The position numbers were made by a program, and so were the translations under genes. The notes beneath the pieces are model-generated. The model was not told the origin of the DNA. It searched no databases and worked only from the letters and a program-made list of their open reading frames with translations. Positions 37,017-48,100 of a stretch of 64,000 nucleotides of DNA are shown here, one piece after another. The DNA comes from Aliiroseovarius zhejiangensis. Lineage in GTDB: Bacteria > Pseudomonadota > Alphaproteobacteria > Rhodobacterales > Rhodobacteraceae. Position 1 is the stretch's first letter. Every line of letters begins with the position of its first letter. Location: NCBI RefSeq assembly GCF_014656375.1, contig NZ_BNCH01000006.1, forward strand, positions 120,739-184,738. Direction: 5' to 3'.

Positions 37017-39106
37017 CACTCCATCTCCTTCTTGCGGCGCTCGGTCTGGCGCCGGATCAGCGCGTCCAGCGCGTCTTCATCGGGTCTCGCCGACCGCCGC
37101 AGGTCGCGGTCAGACGTGACACCGCCCTGGGTCAGCACATTGCGCAACGCCTCGTCCAATCCGGCATCCAGCACGCGCAAAGTTTCGGGGTCGAGCGTAT
37201 CTGCCGCCGCCCCCCGTGCCACCCCCACATCGTCCAGCGCCGCCGGATCGCGCCGCCGTTGTGCCTCGACCAGAACCTGCCGGTCGATGCCCAGCCCGTT
37301 GGCCAGATCGGTGATCGGATTGGCGGACAGGTGTTCAATCGGGCGGCCGGGGTCGGCGATCGGACGGGCATCGCCGAAATTTGCCACCAGATCGGCCGCC
37401 GCGACGTTCAGAAAACGCCGACCTACCTCGCGGGCGACACCCTGCCCTAGGGTCAGATCAAGCGTCCCCGCAAATTGACCCACCTGGCTCAGAACGCCAT
37501 TCAGACGCCGCGCCCTTTCCGCCCCGAACTGTTCGCGCCGCCAGCGCATCAGGGCAGCCACGAAAGACGGTTGCGACAGCGCCAGAAGCCGCCCGATCTC
37601 GAACGCGACGGCCAGCGACAGGTCTTCGCGCCCATCGGGAATGGTCAGCCGCAACTGGTCCGAGACATGGGCCAGAACCGGCAAATCGCCCTCCTGATGC
37701 CGCCTGCGCGTGGCAAAGGGCACGAAGGGGCCACGGAACCAGGCGCGCCGATCCTCGCCTTCGCGGGTCTTGTGTGCCAAACCGACATGGCCGGTGCCGG
37801 TCACTTCGGGCGGCACACGGGGCTTGTCGGCAGGCGGCGGGGCATCGCCCCCGACCGGCGGCAGGCATTCGGGCCGGGGCGGCTCGGCGTCTGGGCCGGG
37901 CAAGGTGCCCAGAAGCCCCACGTCCAGTTCCTGCATGATCGTGTCCAGCGACCCGGCCCCGTTGCAGGTGAAACTCCAATGCGCCAATACCGGGAAACGA
38001 TAGGTCTTTTCCAGAATGTAGGCCTCAAACGGGATGCGGAACCCGGCCCGCATCGCATCGCGCACGACAAAGCCCACATCCTCGGAACTGGCCGATGTCG
38101 CAAGGTCGGAAATGCGCGCGGTCGTGGCCGCAGACGCCCATTCGCCCGCCCGCGCCGACAAAGTGGCGGTGGCGTGCGTGGGCGACGGCGCGCGCGCCTG
38201 TGCGGTCGTACCGCTGAGCACCGCGCGGGTGCCCGGCCCGCTGCGCGGCAGGTTGCCCCCCCCGACCCCCGGTGCGAACACATGATCCACCTTGGCCCCC
38301 ATGAAGCGCAGGTCGGGATCAACCGGGTGATCCTGAGCCACAGCAGCGGCGTTGAACACAAACTGCGTCGCCAGAAACGTGTTGATCGGCGGGGTCGGTG
38401 CGGGCAAGACGTCCAACTGGCCTTCAAGGTTCAATAGGCAGGCCATATAGCGCACCGGTTTACAGGCCACCCGATCAAACTGCGGCAGCCGATTGGCCAG
38501 CACCACCGCCATGAACCCGTCATCATCCCCCAGCGCGTTTTCCGTGTCGGCCAGGCTGACCTCGCGCACATGGGCCAGCAGGCGCAGATCCTCGACCGTG
38601 GGAAAGACCTTGCGCACAACCGTTTCCGGCACCGCCAGATACAGCCCCTTCACCACGTCCGACGGCCCGTTCATCGGAACACCCGGCGTCACGCAATCGG
38701 CAATCGGAGTCTCGACCGAAATCTCGCCCTCGCCCTCCGCGATCACGACCAGCGCCAGCCACGGGGTGTTGCGATCGGCGGCCTCGTCGGGGGCGTGGGG
38801 CACATCCGGATCGCCGGGGCGCAGCGGGCGGCGTTCCCACGGCATCGTGCGACGCTTGATCACGATCTGCGGCAGGCGGCTTTCATAAGCCCCTTCGGAA
38901 TTGGCGGGCGGGAAGGTCGACAATATCTGATCGGGCGGCAGCTTGAAGCGGGGCGACGTGATGCGCACCCGGCTGGACTGCGTTTCCACATTCAGCCCCG
39001 ACACATCGGGCGAGGTCAGCTTGTGCCGCGCCACCAGGTCATAGTCGCCCGCCTCCAGCGGGGGCACGAACCCGTCATAAAGCACGAATTTTCCAACCGC
39101 GACCAT
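37016..39106 (-). CDS. Protein of unknown function (696 aa) in the large-protein operon
   Basis: Soluble, no signal peptide. The N-terminal part has LEAGDYDLVARHKLTSPD (a beta-rich entry), then STFPPANSEGAYESRLPQIV, KRRTMPWERRPLRPGDPD and NTPWLALVVIAEGEGE. A proline-rich linker (PPADKPRVPPEVTG) near residue 430 leads to a helical C-terminal half ending in the charged RRQTERRKKEME. No function assigned. One base (C) separates its ATG from the 3247-aa gene's TGA. Confidence 0.76.
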   Translation of the reverse strand: MVAVGKFVLYDGFVPPLEAGDYDLVARHKLTSPDVSGLNVETQSSRVRITSPRFKLPPDQILSTFPPANSEGAYESRLPQIVIKRRTMPWERRPLRPGDPDVPHAPDEAADRNTPWLALVVIAEGEGEISVETPIADCVTPGVPMNGPSDVVKGLYLAVPETVVRKVFPTVEDLRLLAHVREVSLADTENALGDDDGFMAVVLANRLPQFDRVACKPVRYMACLLNLEGQLDVLPAPTPPINTFLATQFVFNAAAVAQDHPVDPDLRFMGAKVDHVFAPGVGGGNLPRSGPGTRAVLSGTTAQARAPSPTHATATLSARAGEWASAATTARISDLATSASSEDVGFVVRDAMRAGFRIPFEAYILEKTYRFPVLAHWSFTCNGAGSLDTIMQELDVGLLGTLPGPDAEPPRPECLPPVGGDAPPPADKPRVPPEVTGTGHVGLAHKTREGEDRRAWFRGPFVPFATRRRHQEGDLPVLAHVSDQLRLTIPDGREDLSLAVAFEIGRLLALSQPSFVAALMRWRREQFGAERARRLNGVLSQVGQFAGTLDLTLGQGVAREVGRRFLNVAAADLVANFGDARPIADPGRPIEHLSANPITDLANGLGIDRQVLVEAQRRRDPAALDDVGVARGAAADTLDPETLRVLDAGLDEALRNVLTQGGVTSDRDLRRSARPDEDALDALIRRQTERRKKEME

Positions 39107-39107
39107 G

Positions 39108-42100
39108 TCAGCAGGCCTCCTCTTTCTTCTTCGCCTTCGGCTTCGTCCATTTGATGCTCACAGGCTTGCCACCCGCCGCGCGGGGGCGATCCAGCAGGTC
39201 TTCGACGCTGCGACTGTCCAGAAGCGCGGCGAACCGGTCCGCGTCGCCATCGGCCAGCATCACCCCGGCCAACCGGCCCGGCGCCTTGCTTTCGACGCCG
39301 ACACTGACGGGGCCACCGTCCTCGGTCGGCGCAAGGCTCAGGATCAACGCGGACCGCGCGCCCAGATGGGCCACCACGGGGGCCGCGCCGGTTTCCTTGG
39401 CACCGGTCAGGGCCAGCGCGAAATCGCGGGCGCCGTCCGGGTCCACAGGCCCTTCCAGCTGCAGGACCAGCAACGGCTGGAACGTATCGAACCGGGTGGT
39501 GATCCGGCCCTGCCGGGTCAGCTTCGCGGCCTTGATCCAGCCCAGACCCGCGACCTCGTCACGCCGTCCGATCCGCGCGCCCGCGGTATGGACCGACCCG
39601 CCGGGGAACAAGGCGCGGCTCCAGCCGACAAAGGCCAGTTCCTGCTCGGCCATCCAGCCGGTGACACCGCTTTTCGCGCCACCATCACCCAATGCTTCGA
39701 CGATGATCCGCGACGTGCGGCCGGGCAGGCTGACCCGCCCGCGCACCGGCGTGCCGGTCTCAAGCACCGCACCGCCAAGCCCGATCGCCGTCACCCGCAC
39801 CGCCCCGCCCGAGGTCGCGATGGTGCCGGCCCCAAGGCGTGGGTCCGAGCGACGGGCGGCGGGCATGTCAAAGATCGCGATCTCGCCGGGTGCCAGCCGC
39901 GCGTCGTCTGATGCGGCGCGGCGCGCGGGCCCGGTGGCCACCCGGTCGAACGCTGCCAGCCGTTCGGCGGCCGCGCCGTCCTGACCCAGACCGGCGACGA
40001 AACTCGTATTGGCACGGGCCGATTGCGTCACCGGCGCGTGGGTGCCCGCGATCACCGTCTTGTCGCCCCGCGCCGCCGTGTCGACACGGGTCAGAACCGC
40101 CGGCATTTGCCGCGGCAGCCTTGCCTGCATCGCGGCAAGGCTGGGCGCGGCGACACGGACGGTCTGCTCCGCCCCCTTGATCGTCGTGATCCGCGCCGCC
40201 GCCTCCGCCCGGATTTCCGGGCTGAGGATTGCCGCCGCACGTGGTGGTTTCACCGACAGGTCCAATTCCTTCACCGGCGCGGCGGTCAGGACGCTGCCCC
40301 GCGTGACCGGCTCGGGTTCCACCAGCCGTTCGCCCAGCGATCCGATCCGCCCCGGCGCAACCCGCGCATTCGCACGCCCCGCCAGCGCCGCCTTGCCCAT
40401 GCCGTTGTCCGCCAGGATGGTCTGCTCCAATGCGAACACCTGACTGGGGTCCAGCCCACCGGGCACCGTCGCGACCAGCCCGCCAATATCGGCCAGGAAA
40501 CCGGGGCGCACCGTGGCCTCGGTGACGAACGGCAGGGGTTTGCGCGGCCCGGCCTCGACCTGATTGAACGCGATCTCGGGCGGCAGCCGCCCCACGCGCG
40601 AGGGCTTCACCGTCATATGCGCACCTTCCAGCGCGTCCAGCACCTCGCCCTTGGGCATGGACTTGTTGTCCATCTCCTGCGGCGGTCCCCAGACGGCCAC
40701 CGGGAATTTGCCGGTGTAACGGCCCAGCACGGTGACGCCGGTTTCATTAATCCGCTCGGCCTGCGTATCGACCCGGATCAGCGACAGCGACAGCTCCGCC
40801 TCGTCCAGCGAGGCATTGATCGGCGGAAGTCCCAGTGGCAGGGTCGAGAAATTTTGCGGGCTGGCATTGCCCACCACCAAACGGTCGGCGGGCAAGGTGG
40901 TCGTCACTGTCATCTCGAACTCGCTCAACACCTCGAACGGGTGCGCGACGGACCCGTCCGCCGTGCCTTCCTCGCCGCCCGGCGGCAAGGCTCCGTTGCC
41001 CGCGATGGCCGACACGGCGCGCGCGGTGCCGGGTGTTGCCTCTTCAAGATATTTGACGACGAAATCGGTCCAGGAGATGTAGTTGGGCGACGACTGCTGC
41101 TTGGCGCCGAACTTCACCTTCAGCTTGACCGGCCCCACCTTGAACTTCGCCTCGCCCCGGAACTCCGGCCCTTCCACATAGATGCTGGCGCCCAGGCTGA
41201 TCTTGATGGTGATCTTGCCGATCCAGACATCAATCGTGACGCCGGCCGAGATTCTTGCATAGGCCTCGGCCTCGTATCGGAACGGATCGAAATAGATGAT
41301 CACATCGCAGCCATAGGCCAAATGCGCCCAGGCCGGTCCCAGCGTGGCTGACGCTTCCAGCCCGCCGCCCGCCATGATCGCCTCAGACGTCAGGGCGAAA
41401 TAGTTGCCGCCCTTTATGACGATGTTGCTGACCGGCTGCCAATGGAAGCCAAGTCGCGGCACGACGGGATAGCCATCGCGGTGGAATTTCGGGTGATAGC
41501 CGCCGAAGGTCAGCACGAACTCGCCCTTCTTCGGCCCGCCAAACCACGAGACATAGGCAAACCCCCCGGTCAGCCGCACGCTTTCATGCAGCAGCCAGGA
41601 ATTGTCTGTCAATTGGGCCTGTATCCAGATCACGCCCTCTTCGGTCGAGAAGCGGGCGACGAGCGCAATCTCGATCGACACCAGCCGGAACTGTGGGCGC
41701 GGCAGGGCCATCCGGGCCAGGCCAAAGATGTTCAACTCGAACCCGTTTCCGAATTCGACCGCGACGACCGCCACGCCATCGACGATCATGAAACTGGTGA
41801 AGCTGATCCCGGCGGCAAACCAGAACGTGCCCTTGCGGGGCGGGAAGGTGACGCGCACACTGTCCATTTCCGCCATCGGGTCCGACGGGGCCGAGGCGCT
41901 GGGATCCAGCGCCCGGATCATCACGAATTCATCGAACTTTGACAGATCGTCGGGCACGATGATCTCGCGGTTGATGCCGAAGCCGCCGCCGATCCCGGTC
42001 AGGAAGAACGCAGGCGGCCCGCCGATGGGACCAACCACCGCGCCATAGGCGAAAAAGGCGGTGTAACGCCCCTCGTCCCCTTCCTCGATCGACGCATAGC

Positions 42101-45100
42101 CGCCATAGATCGACAGCCCATAGGCCGCGAACCGCGCCAGCAACATGCCGACATATTCGACATTCTCGGGGTTGCCGGGGTCCGAATATTTCCGCAGCCC
42201 GCCGGCCAGTTGCACGCCTGACAGATCCGCACTGACCGCCAGACCGGCCAGATCGACGCTCCAACTGCCGGGGTCATAGACGGGCCCGGCATCCAGCGAA
42301 TAGGTCAGTTGCAGATCATCCACCGCCGCCGTCAGCCCGGCAATCGAGATATTGCCGTCAAACAGAAGCGAAATCTTCTCAAGCTCTTCGCCGGTCTGCG
42401 TGACACCCAGCCCGACCTGATCGACATAAAGCGGCCCAAAGCCCTTCTTGATCGACAGCCACCACGGCCCGTCGCCTTCGCCCGCCGACAGGCGCACCAT
42501 CACCGGGTCGGACCCGTGCTTCTGGATCGCCAGCGCCGGACTGAACATCGGTGCCAACGCCTGCCCACTGTCCGAGCTTTCGTCCATGATCCCCTGCGCC
42601 ACCGGGTTGCCGCCCGTCCCGTCCGAGCCACTGACCGCAAGGTCGGACAGTTGCACCTGCACCCCGCCCGCCGCCGGGCCGTTGCCGATCCGGCCAAACA
42701 GGTGCAGCGCAATGGAGCCGAGCGACAGGCCGAAATCCACCAGCGGCCCACCATCCTTGCCGATCCTGACACCCAACCCATTGGCGGCTATCGACGGCGC
42801 AAAGCCCAGCGTCGGGCTTGTCTCGACCAGCCCGATCACGATCCCCGCAGGCGGCGCGTCCTTGATCCAGCGGCTGTCATTCTCGATCGACACGACCACG
42901 TCGCCCGTGGTCAAGGGCAGGCGCGAGGTCAGCCCGACATTTACCCCGATGGCGTTTCCGTCGCGCGCAAGACCAATGGTCAGGATGCTGTCAATCGTGA
43001 CCGATGGCCCCGCGTCGGCAAAGTTTTCGATCAGCCGGATCATCCGCGCGATGAAACTGTCGCGAATATCCTCGGCGCTCTGCCCCGGTGTGGGGATCAG
43101 TTGGAACAGCGCCAGATCAAGCTGGCTGGTGTCGCCATCCAGCAGGATCACACCTTCCAGCAGATCCTCGATATCGCTTGAGCCGCTGCCGGGAATCTGG
43201 GTCTCCAACAGGTCTTGCACGGGGTCGGTCTGGCGCAGGAAATCGACCACCAGACCCAGCGTCAACGTCAACAGGCCCGAGGCGACGCTGGCCGGGTCCG
43301 ACACAGGCCCGTCGCCATCGTCGAACACGACCTCGAACCCCAAGGGCGCAAGGATCGTGCGCAGCGTCAGCACCTGCACCCCGTCGCCAGCAATCGCCAG
43401 ACCAAGCCCGACGAAGGGCACCGCGATGCCCTCGCCCACCTCGAACGAGACCACGGGGAACAGGCTGGCACCGCCCGCGTCAATCGACGCGGGCCCGATG
43501 CTGCCGGTAAATTCGTCCAGTCCGGCTGCATCAAATGCCATCGCCGTAGTGATCGTGTCGACAAACGGCACCCCGGTGTCAGAATAGCCAACGGCGAACC
43601 GGAACGGCCCGGTCTCAAGCGACAGGGTGATCGGGCCTGCGGCGAGGTCCAGCCCGGTCGCATTCGCGCTTGCCGTCACCCCAACCGGCAGAACCGGCGC
43701 AAGCGCGCTGGCCAGCGCGTTCAAGGCGCCGGTGGTGATCGCGGGCCACCGCGCGGCAAGCTCGCCTTCCGGGTCATTTGCCCAGGCCGACAGGCGCGGG
43801 CCGGTAAATTCCGGCGGCGTGCCTTCGCGCAAGACCAGCGCATCACCCACCGCCGCCACCACATCGCCCGCCGTGCCGCCCGCATCCACAATCGCGTTCA
43901 GTGCAAGCGGCAGCGCGGTTTCAACCGCCGTACTGGCCAGTGCCGCAAGGCCGGGTGTGTTGGGATAGAGCGGCAGGTCGGTGCCGCTGGCGTTGCGCAG
44001 AAACAGGCTGACATCGGGGGCGATCTCCAGATGCACGGCGCTGCGCCCCTCGATGGCGCTTGGCAGCCCGGCGAAAATGGCGATGTTGGGCACGACCGGC
44101 CCGGTATCGGCGATCAGCAGCCCGAACCGACCCCCGAAGGCCAGTTGCTCGGCCCCGCCACCAATGGCGTCACTGTCCAGCGCCAGCGCCAGATCCAGCA
44201 CCCCGCCCGCACCGCTGAGTTCGATTGCGACGCCATCGGCCACATCCCAGCGCCCCGGCGCGCCCGGCAGGCCAAGGAACGGGCGAAGCGCATCGAAGGC
44301 CGCGCCCACGCGACCCGCGTCATAGCCCCCGGCAAGGCCGAACACCGCATCGCTTTTCAGCCAACCGACCGGATCGCGGAACAGCCTGATTGGGGTGATC
44401 ATCGCTCGCTTGCCCTCAGGGTCCGGGTCGGCCAACAGTCCGAGCAGTTCAAGCAATCCGTCGATGACCAGCCTCGCGCCATCATCCTGATCGCGCATGT
44501 ACTCCACGCCGAACTTGACGGCGCTGGCGATGGTCAGTGGTGCGCCCTCACGTATCAGGACGTCGGCATCGCCATTGGGCCAGATTGGCAGGCTGACCGA
44601 CGCAGAACCAGACGGGGACCAGTCCAGCCGAATTTCCAACGGATCGAGCGAGGCCGTCAGCGCACCTGAGGCCCCGCCGATACTCAAATCCGCAGTGACC
44701 GGCCCGGCCGCAGCAGCGCTTGCCGAGATGGCCCAACCGGGCAGCCCCAGCGCCGGGGCCGACCCGGCCAACGAAAAGCTGACAGACCGTGCGGCGATAT
44801 TAATGTCCAGCCCCGGAATACCCGCGAAAATCGTGTCGGCGGCATCTTGCAGGTCCAAAACGCGCGCGGCACTGAGCAACGCATCGCGCACCTGTGCATC
44901 GGGTTCATGCAGCACCCGGTCCAGCGCCGTGGCCACCAGCCCGCCCAGATCGTCCACGACGCCAATGGCGCGCAGCAGGTCAGCCAGCGCGCCCATCTCG
45001 GGGCTGGGATCGGCCAAAATCTCGGTGATGACCGATGACAGAAGCACCCGCACCTCGGGCAACGCGGTGGTGACGACGCCCTCGGCGGCGGCAGCCCCTG

Positions 45101-48100
45101 CTTCGCGCAAGGTCCAGACATCGCGGGCTAAACCAAAGACCGCCGCGTCATGCAACCTGATTTCCGCCTCGACCGGTCCCGAAGCGCCCAGTGGCACCGC
45201 GATGTCGGCGGCAATCCAGCGCAATTCCTGCGCCGCCCCCGCGCCGGACCCCGGCCCGCCGATCAGCCAGCCACCGTCACGGCGGATTTCCAGATGCAGC
45301 CTGACGCTGCGTTCGTCTGTCAGCGATGGCAGCGGATCCAGCGCGATGGCGCCAAGTTCGACCGTCACATGACCCGACACGGACAAGCCGCCGCTGGTGG
45401 GCGTGATTGGCAACACAAGCCCGAACCCCGCGCCGGTCACAGCCGCCCCAGCGTCGAAGGCGGCTTGTTCGACCGCGCGTTCGCTCAGCCCCGCAGCGGC
45501 GGCAGCCGTCAAACCGGCGCGAATGGCGGACCGGTCAAACGCGCCATAGGCGCAATGCAGATCCAGCCCCACCCCCGCCCCGGTCGGCAGGTTGGCGGGC
45601 GGGCTGAGCTCTGCCGCCGGATCGGCAAAACGCGACAGCCCCGACAGCGCCCCCAGCGCCGCGCGGGCAACCGCAAGTGCATTGTCATCCGGTATGGCGG
45701 GATCTTCGGGAGGCATAAGGCCCAGGAAGGTCCGCAGGGCTTCCGCGCCGGGATTGAGGTCAAAGATCGAAAACGCCACCGGGGACAAGGCCATTCCAAG
45801 GGTCAGCAGCCGGTTGACCGACCCCGCCCCCACGCTTTCTGCGGCCAGCCACGCCGCATGAGACGCCGCCGCGTCGGCAACCACCGCCACATCGCCACCC
45901 GCGGTCGAAAACGCCGCAAAGATCCGCGCCAGCCGCTCGGCCTGCCCGCCGGTTCCGTCAGGGTCACCTAACACAAGCGCCACATCCGCGCGCGGCCCCA
46001 GTACGATGAACCAGTCGCCGGGTGCGGGCGTCGGGGCTTCGAACGTGTCGGGTGCGCGACCGGCGGGGCGCAGGTCGATCCGTCGATCCTCGGGCGCGGT
46101 CGCAAACGGGAAAGCGTCCGCCTCGCGCGCCACGGCCACGTGCAGGATGGTGCCCGGCAACACGCCAAAGACCGTGACCAGATCAACCGCATCGCGCAGC
46201 CCGGCGCTGGCGACATCGGGCAACTCGTGGCGTGTGGCACCTGTTGGAAGGCTCTCGGGCGGCGCGATCAGGCCATCGGTGCCCGACAGACGCGCCTCAA
46301 GCGCGGTGATCCCGGCGGCCAGCGCATCCGTGCGTGCACGAGAGTCCGCCAACCCCTCGCGCGTGGCAAGTTCGACCACAATGCCCGCAGCCAGGCTGGC
46401 GGCATCCAGCGGTGCATCACCCGGCCGCCACAGCCTCAGCGCCTCGGACTGCACCAGCCCGCCACCCGGCACCGCCCGTCCCGGCATCGTCCACAGCCCA
46501 AGCGCGGGGCCGCCCAGTTCCGGCACAAGGTCAAGCCGGAACGGATCGGTCGGCGCTCCCCGCCCGGACAGCGCGCCGAACCGGTCACGGCTGCCGGACA
46601 GCACGCGACCAAGGGGTTCAAGCAGCCTGCGCAGCGACCCGCCCGGATCGCTGATCAGCCGGCCCAGCCAGGCACGCAGCGCGGCATCGGGATCGGCGAT
46701 CAGCTCGGACAACGCCAGTCGGTGGATCGTGGAGTTCTCGGCCAAAACACTCGCGCGCCGCCAGCCGATGGCGGTCAGGATATCCACCGCCCACGGCGTG
46801 GCGAACGAGGCACCGATCAGGCCGATCAACTCTTCGATGGCGTCCCATTGTTCGGGGCTCAGGGCGTCGAAGCCCTGATCGAAGTCGGGTATCTCCAGCG
46901 GGATCTCGATCTCGCTGACGATCATGGCCGGGTTGGGTGCGGCGAAGCTGACCGCCAGCCCGCCCGTTGCGCTCCAGCCAAAGCGGGCGCTGACCCGGTC
47001 TGCGGCAATCGCCAGCGGATCGTCCCCCAAGGCGGTGCGCCGCGTGCCACGCCCGCGCGCGTCGATGGCCAGCGTGACCTCGGCGGCAAAGGCGGCGTCC
47101 GGCGCGGCAAGATCCGCGCGCAGGATCTGGATCTCAAGACTCGTGTCCAGCACCGTGCAGCGTTCGCCCAGTTCCGATTGGGTCGCGGTGAGGCCCAACG
47201 CGACCTCGACCACGCCCGGATCGGGTTGACGTATCAGCAACGCCACCGGCCCGGAGATCCCGATGCGCCACGGGGCTTCGACACTGCCATCGCCGGTGAC
47301 AGGATCGGCCGCCAGCGCCGCATCGGCCAGAAGCCCGCGCAGCGCGCCCAATACCTCGGGAATATCGCCGGCATGACTGCTGAGAAGTCCCAGCCAATGG
47401 TCACGCACCGCCGCCAGCGGATCGGCCAGAAAGGCCGACAGGTCCAATGTCGGCAAGCCGGGGGCGCCAGCGGGCGGCGCAATGCCCAACAGGACCGAGA
47501 TCGCCGTGCCAGGCGGCCCAAGCTGCGCCAAAAGGTCGGCGATCACGTCACTAATCAGGGTGGTGCCCACCTCGGCAATGGCGTCGGGCGTGGACAGGTC
47601 CAGCACCTCATAGCTGTTGCCCGCGATCACCACCTGATCCAGTGCCAGCACCGCGATGGGCTGACGCAGAGGGCCAAGGGCAATGCCCGCCCGCAAGGCT
47701 TCGATGCCGGGATCGCCCGCAAGGATCGGCGCGCCGGGACTGCCCAGCCTGAGCTGCGCCGACAGCGCAGGCACGGCCATTGCCGCCCCGCTGCCCAGAT
47801 CCAGCTTCAGAAGGTCCGCGACCACCTCAACCCGCGCATTGCCTTGCGTGATCCCGAAGGAAATCGACGGCGTGACCACCGGCCGCCCGGTTGGCCCCGT
47901 CACGACCGCAATCGCCAGATCAACACTGACCCCGCCGCCCAGGTCTATTTCCAACGTGTCACCCGACAGGTTGGCCGCGCCGCCGATCAGGTCTGCGGCC
48001 GCCTGCATCCAGGTCGCCTTGGCGGTGGTGTCGCCCATCAAGGCGGCAAACCAGTCCGCCAACACCTCCGGCCCCTGATTGACCAGCCCCTCGATGGGCA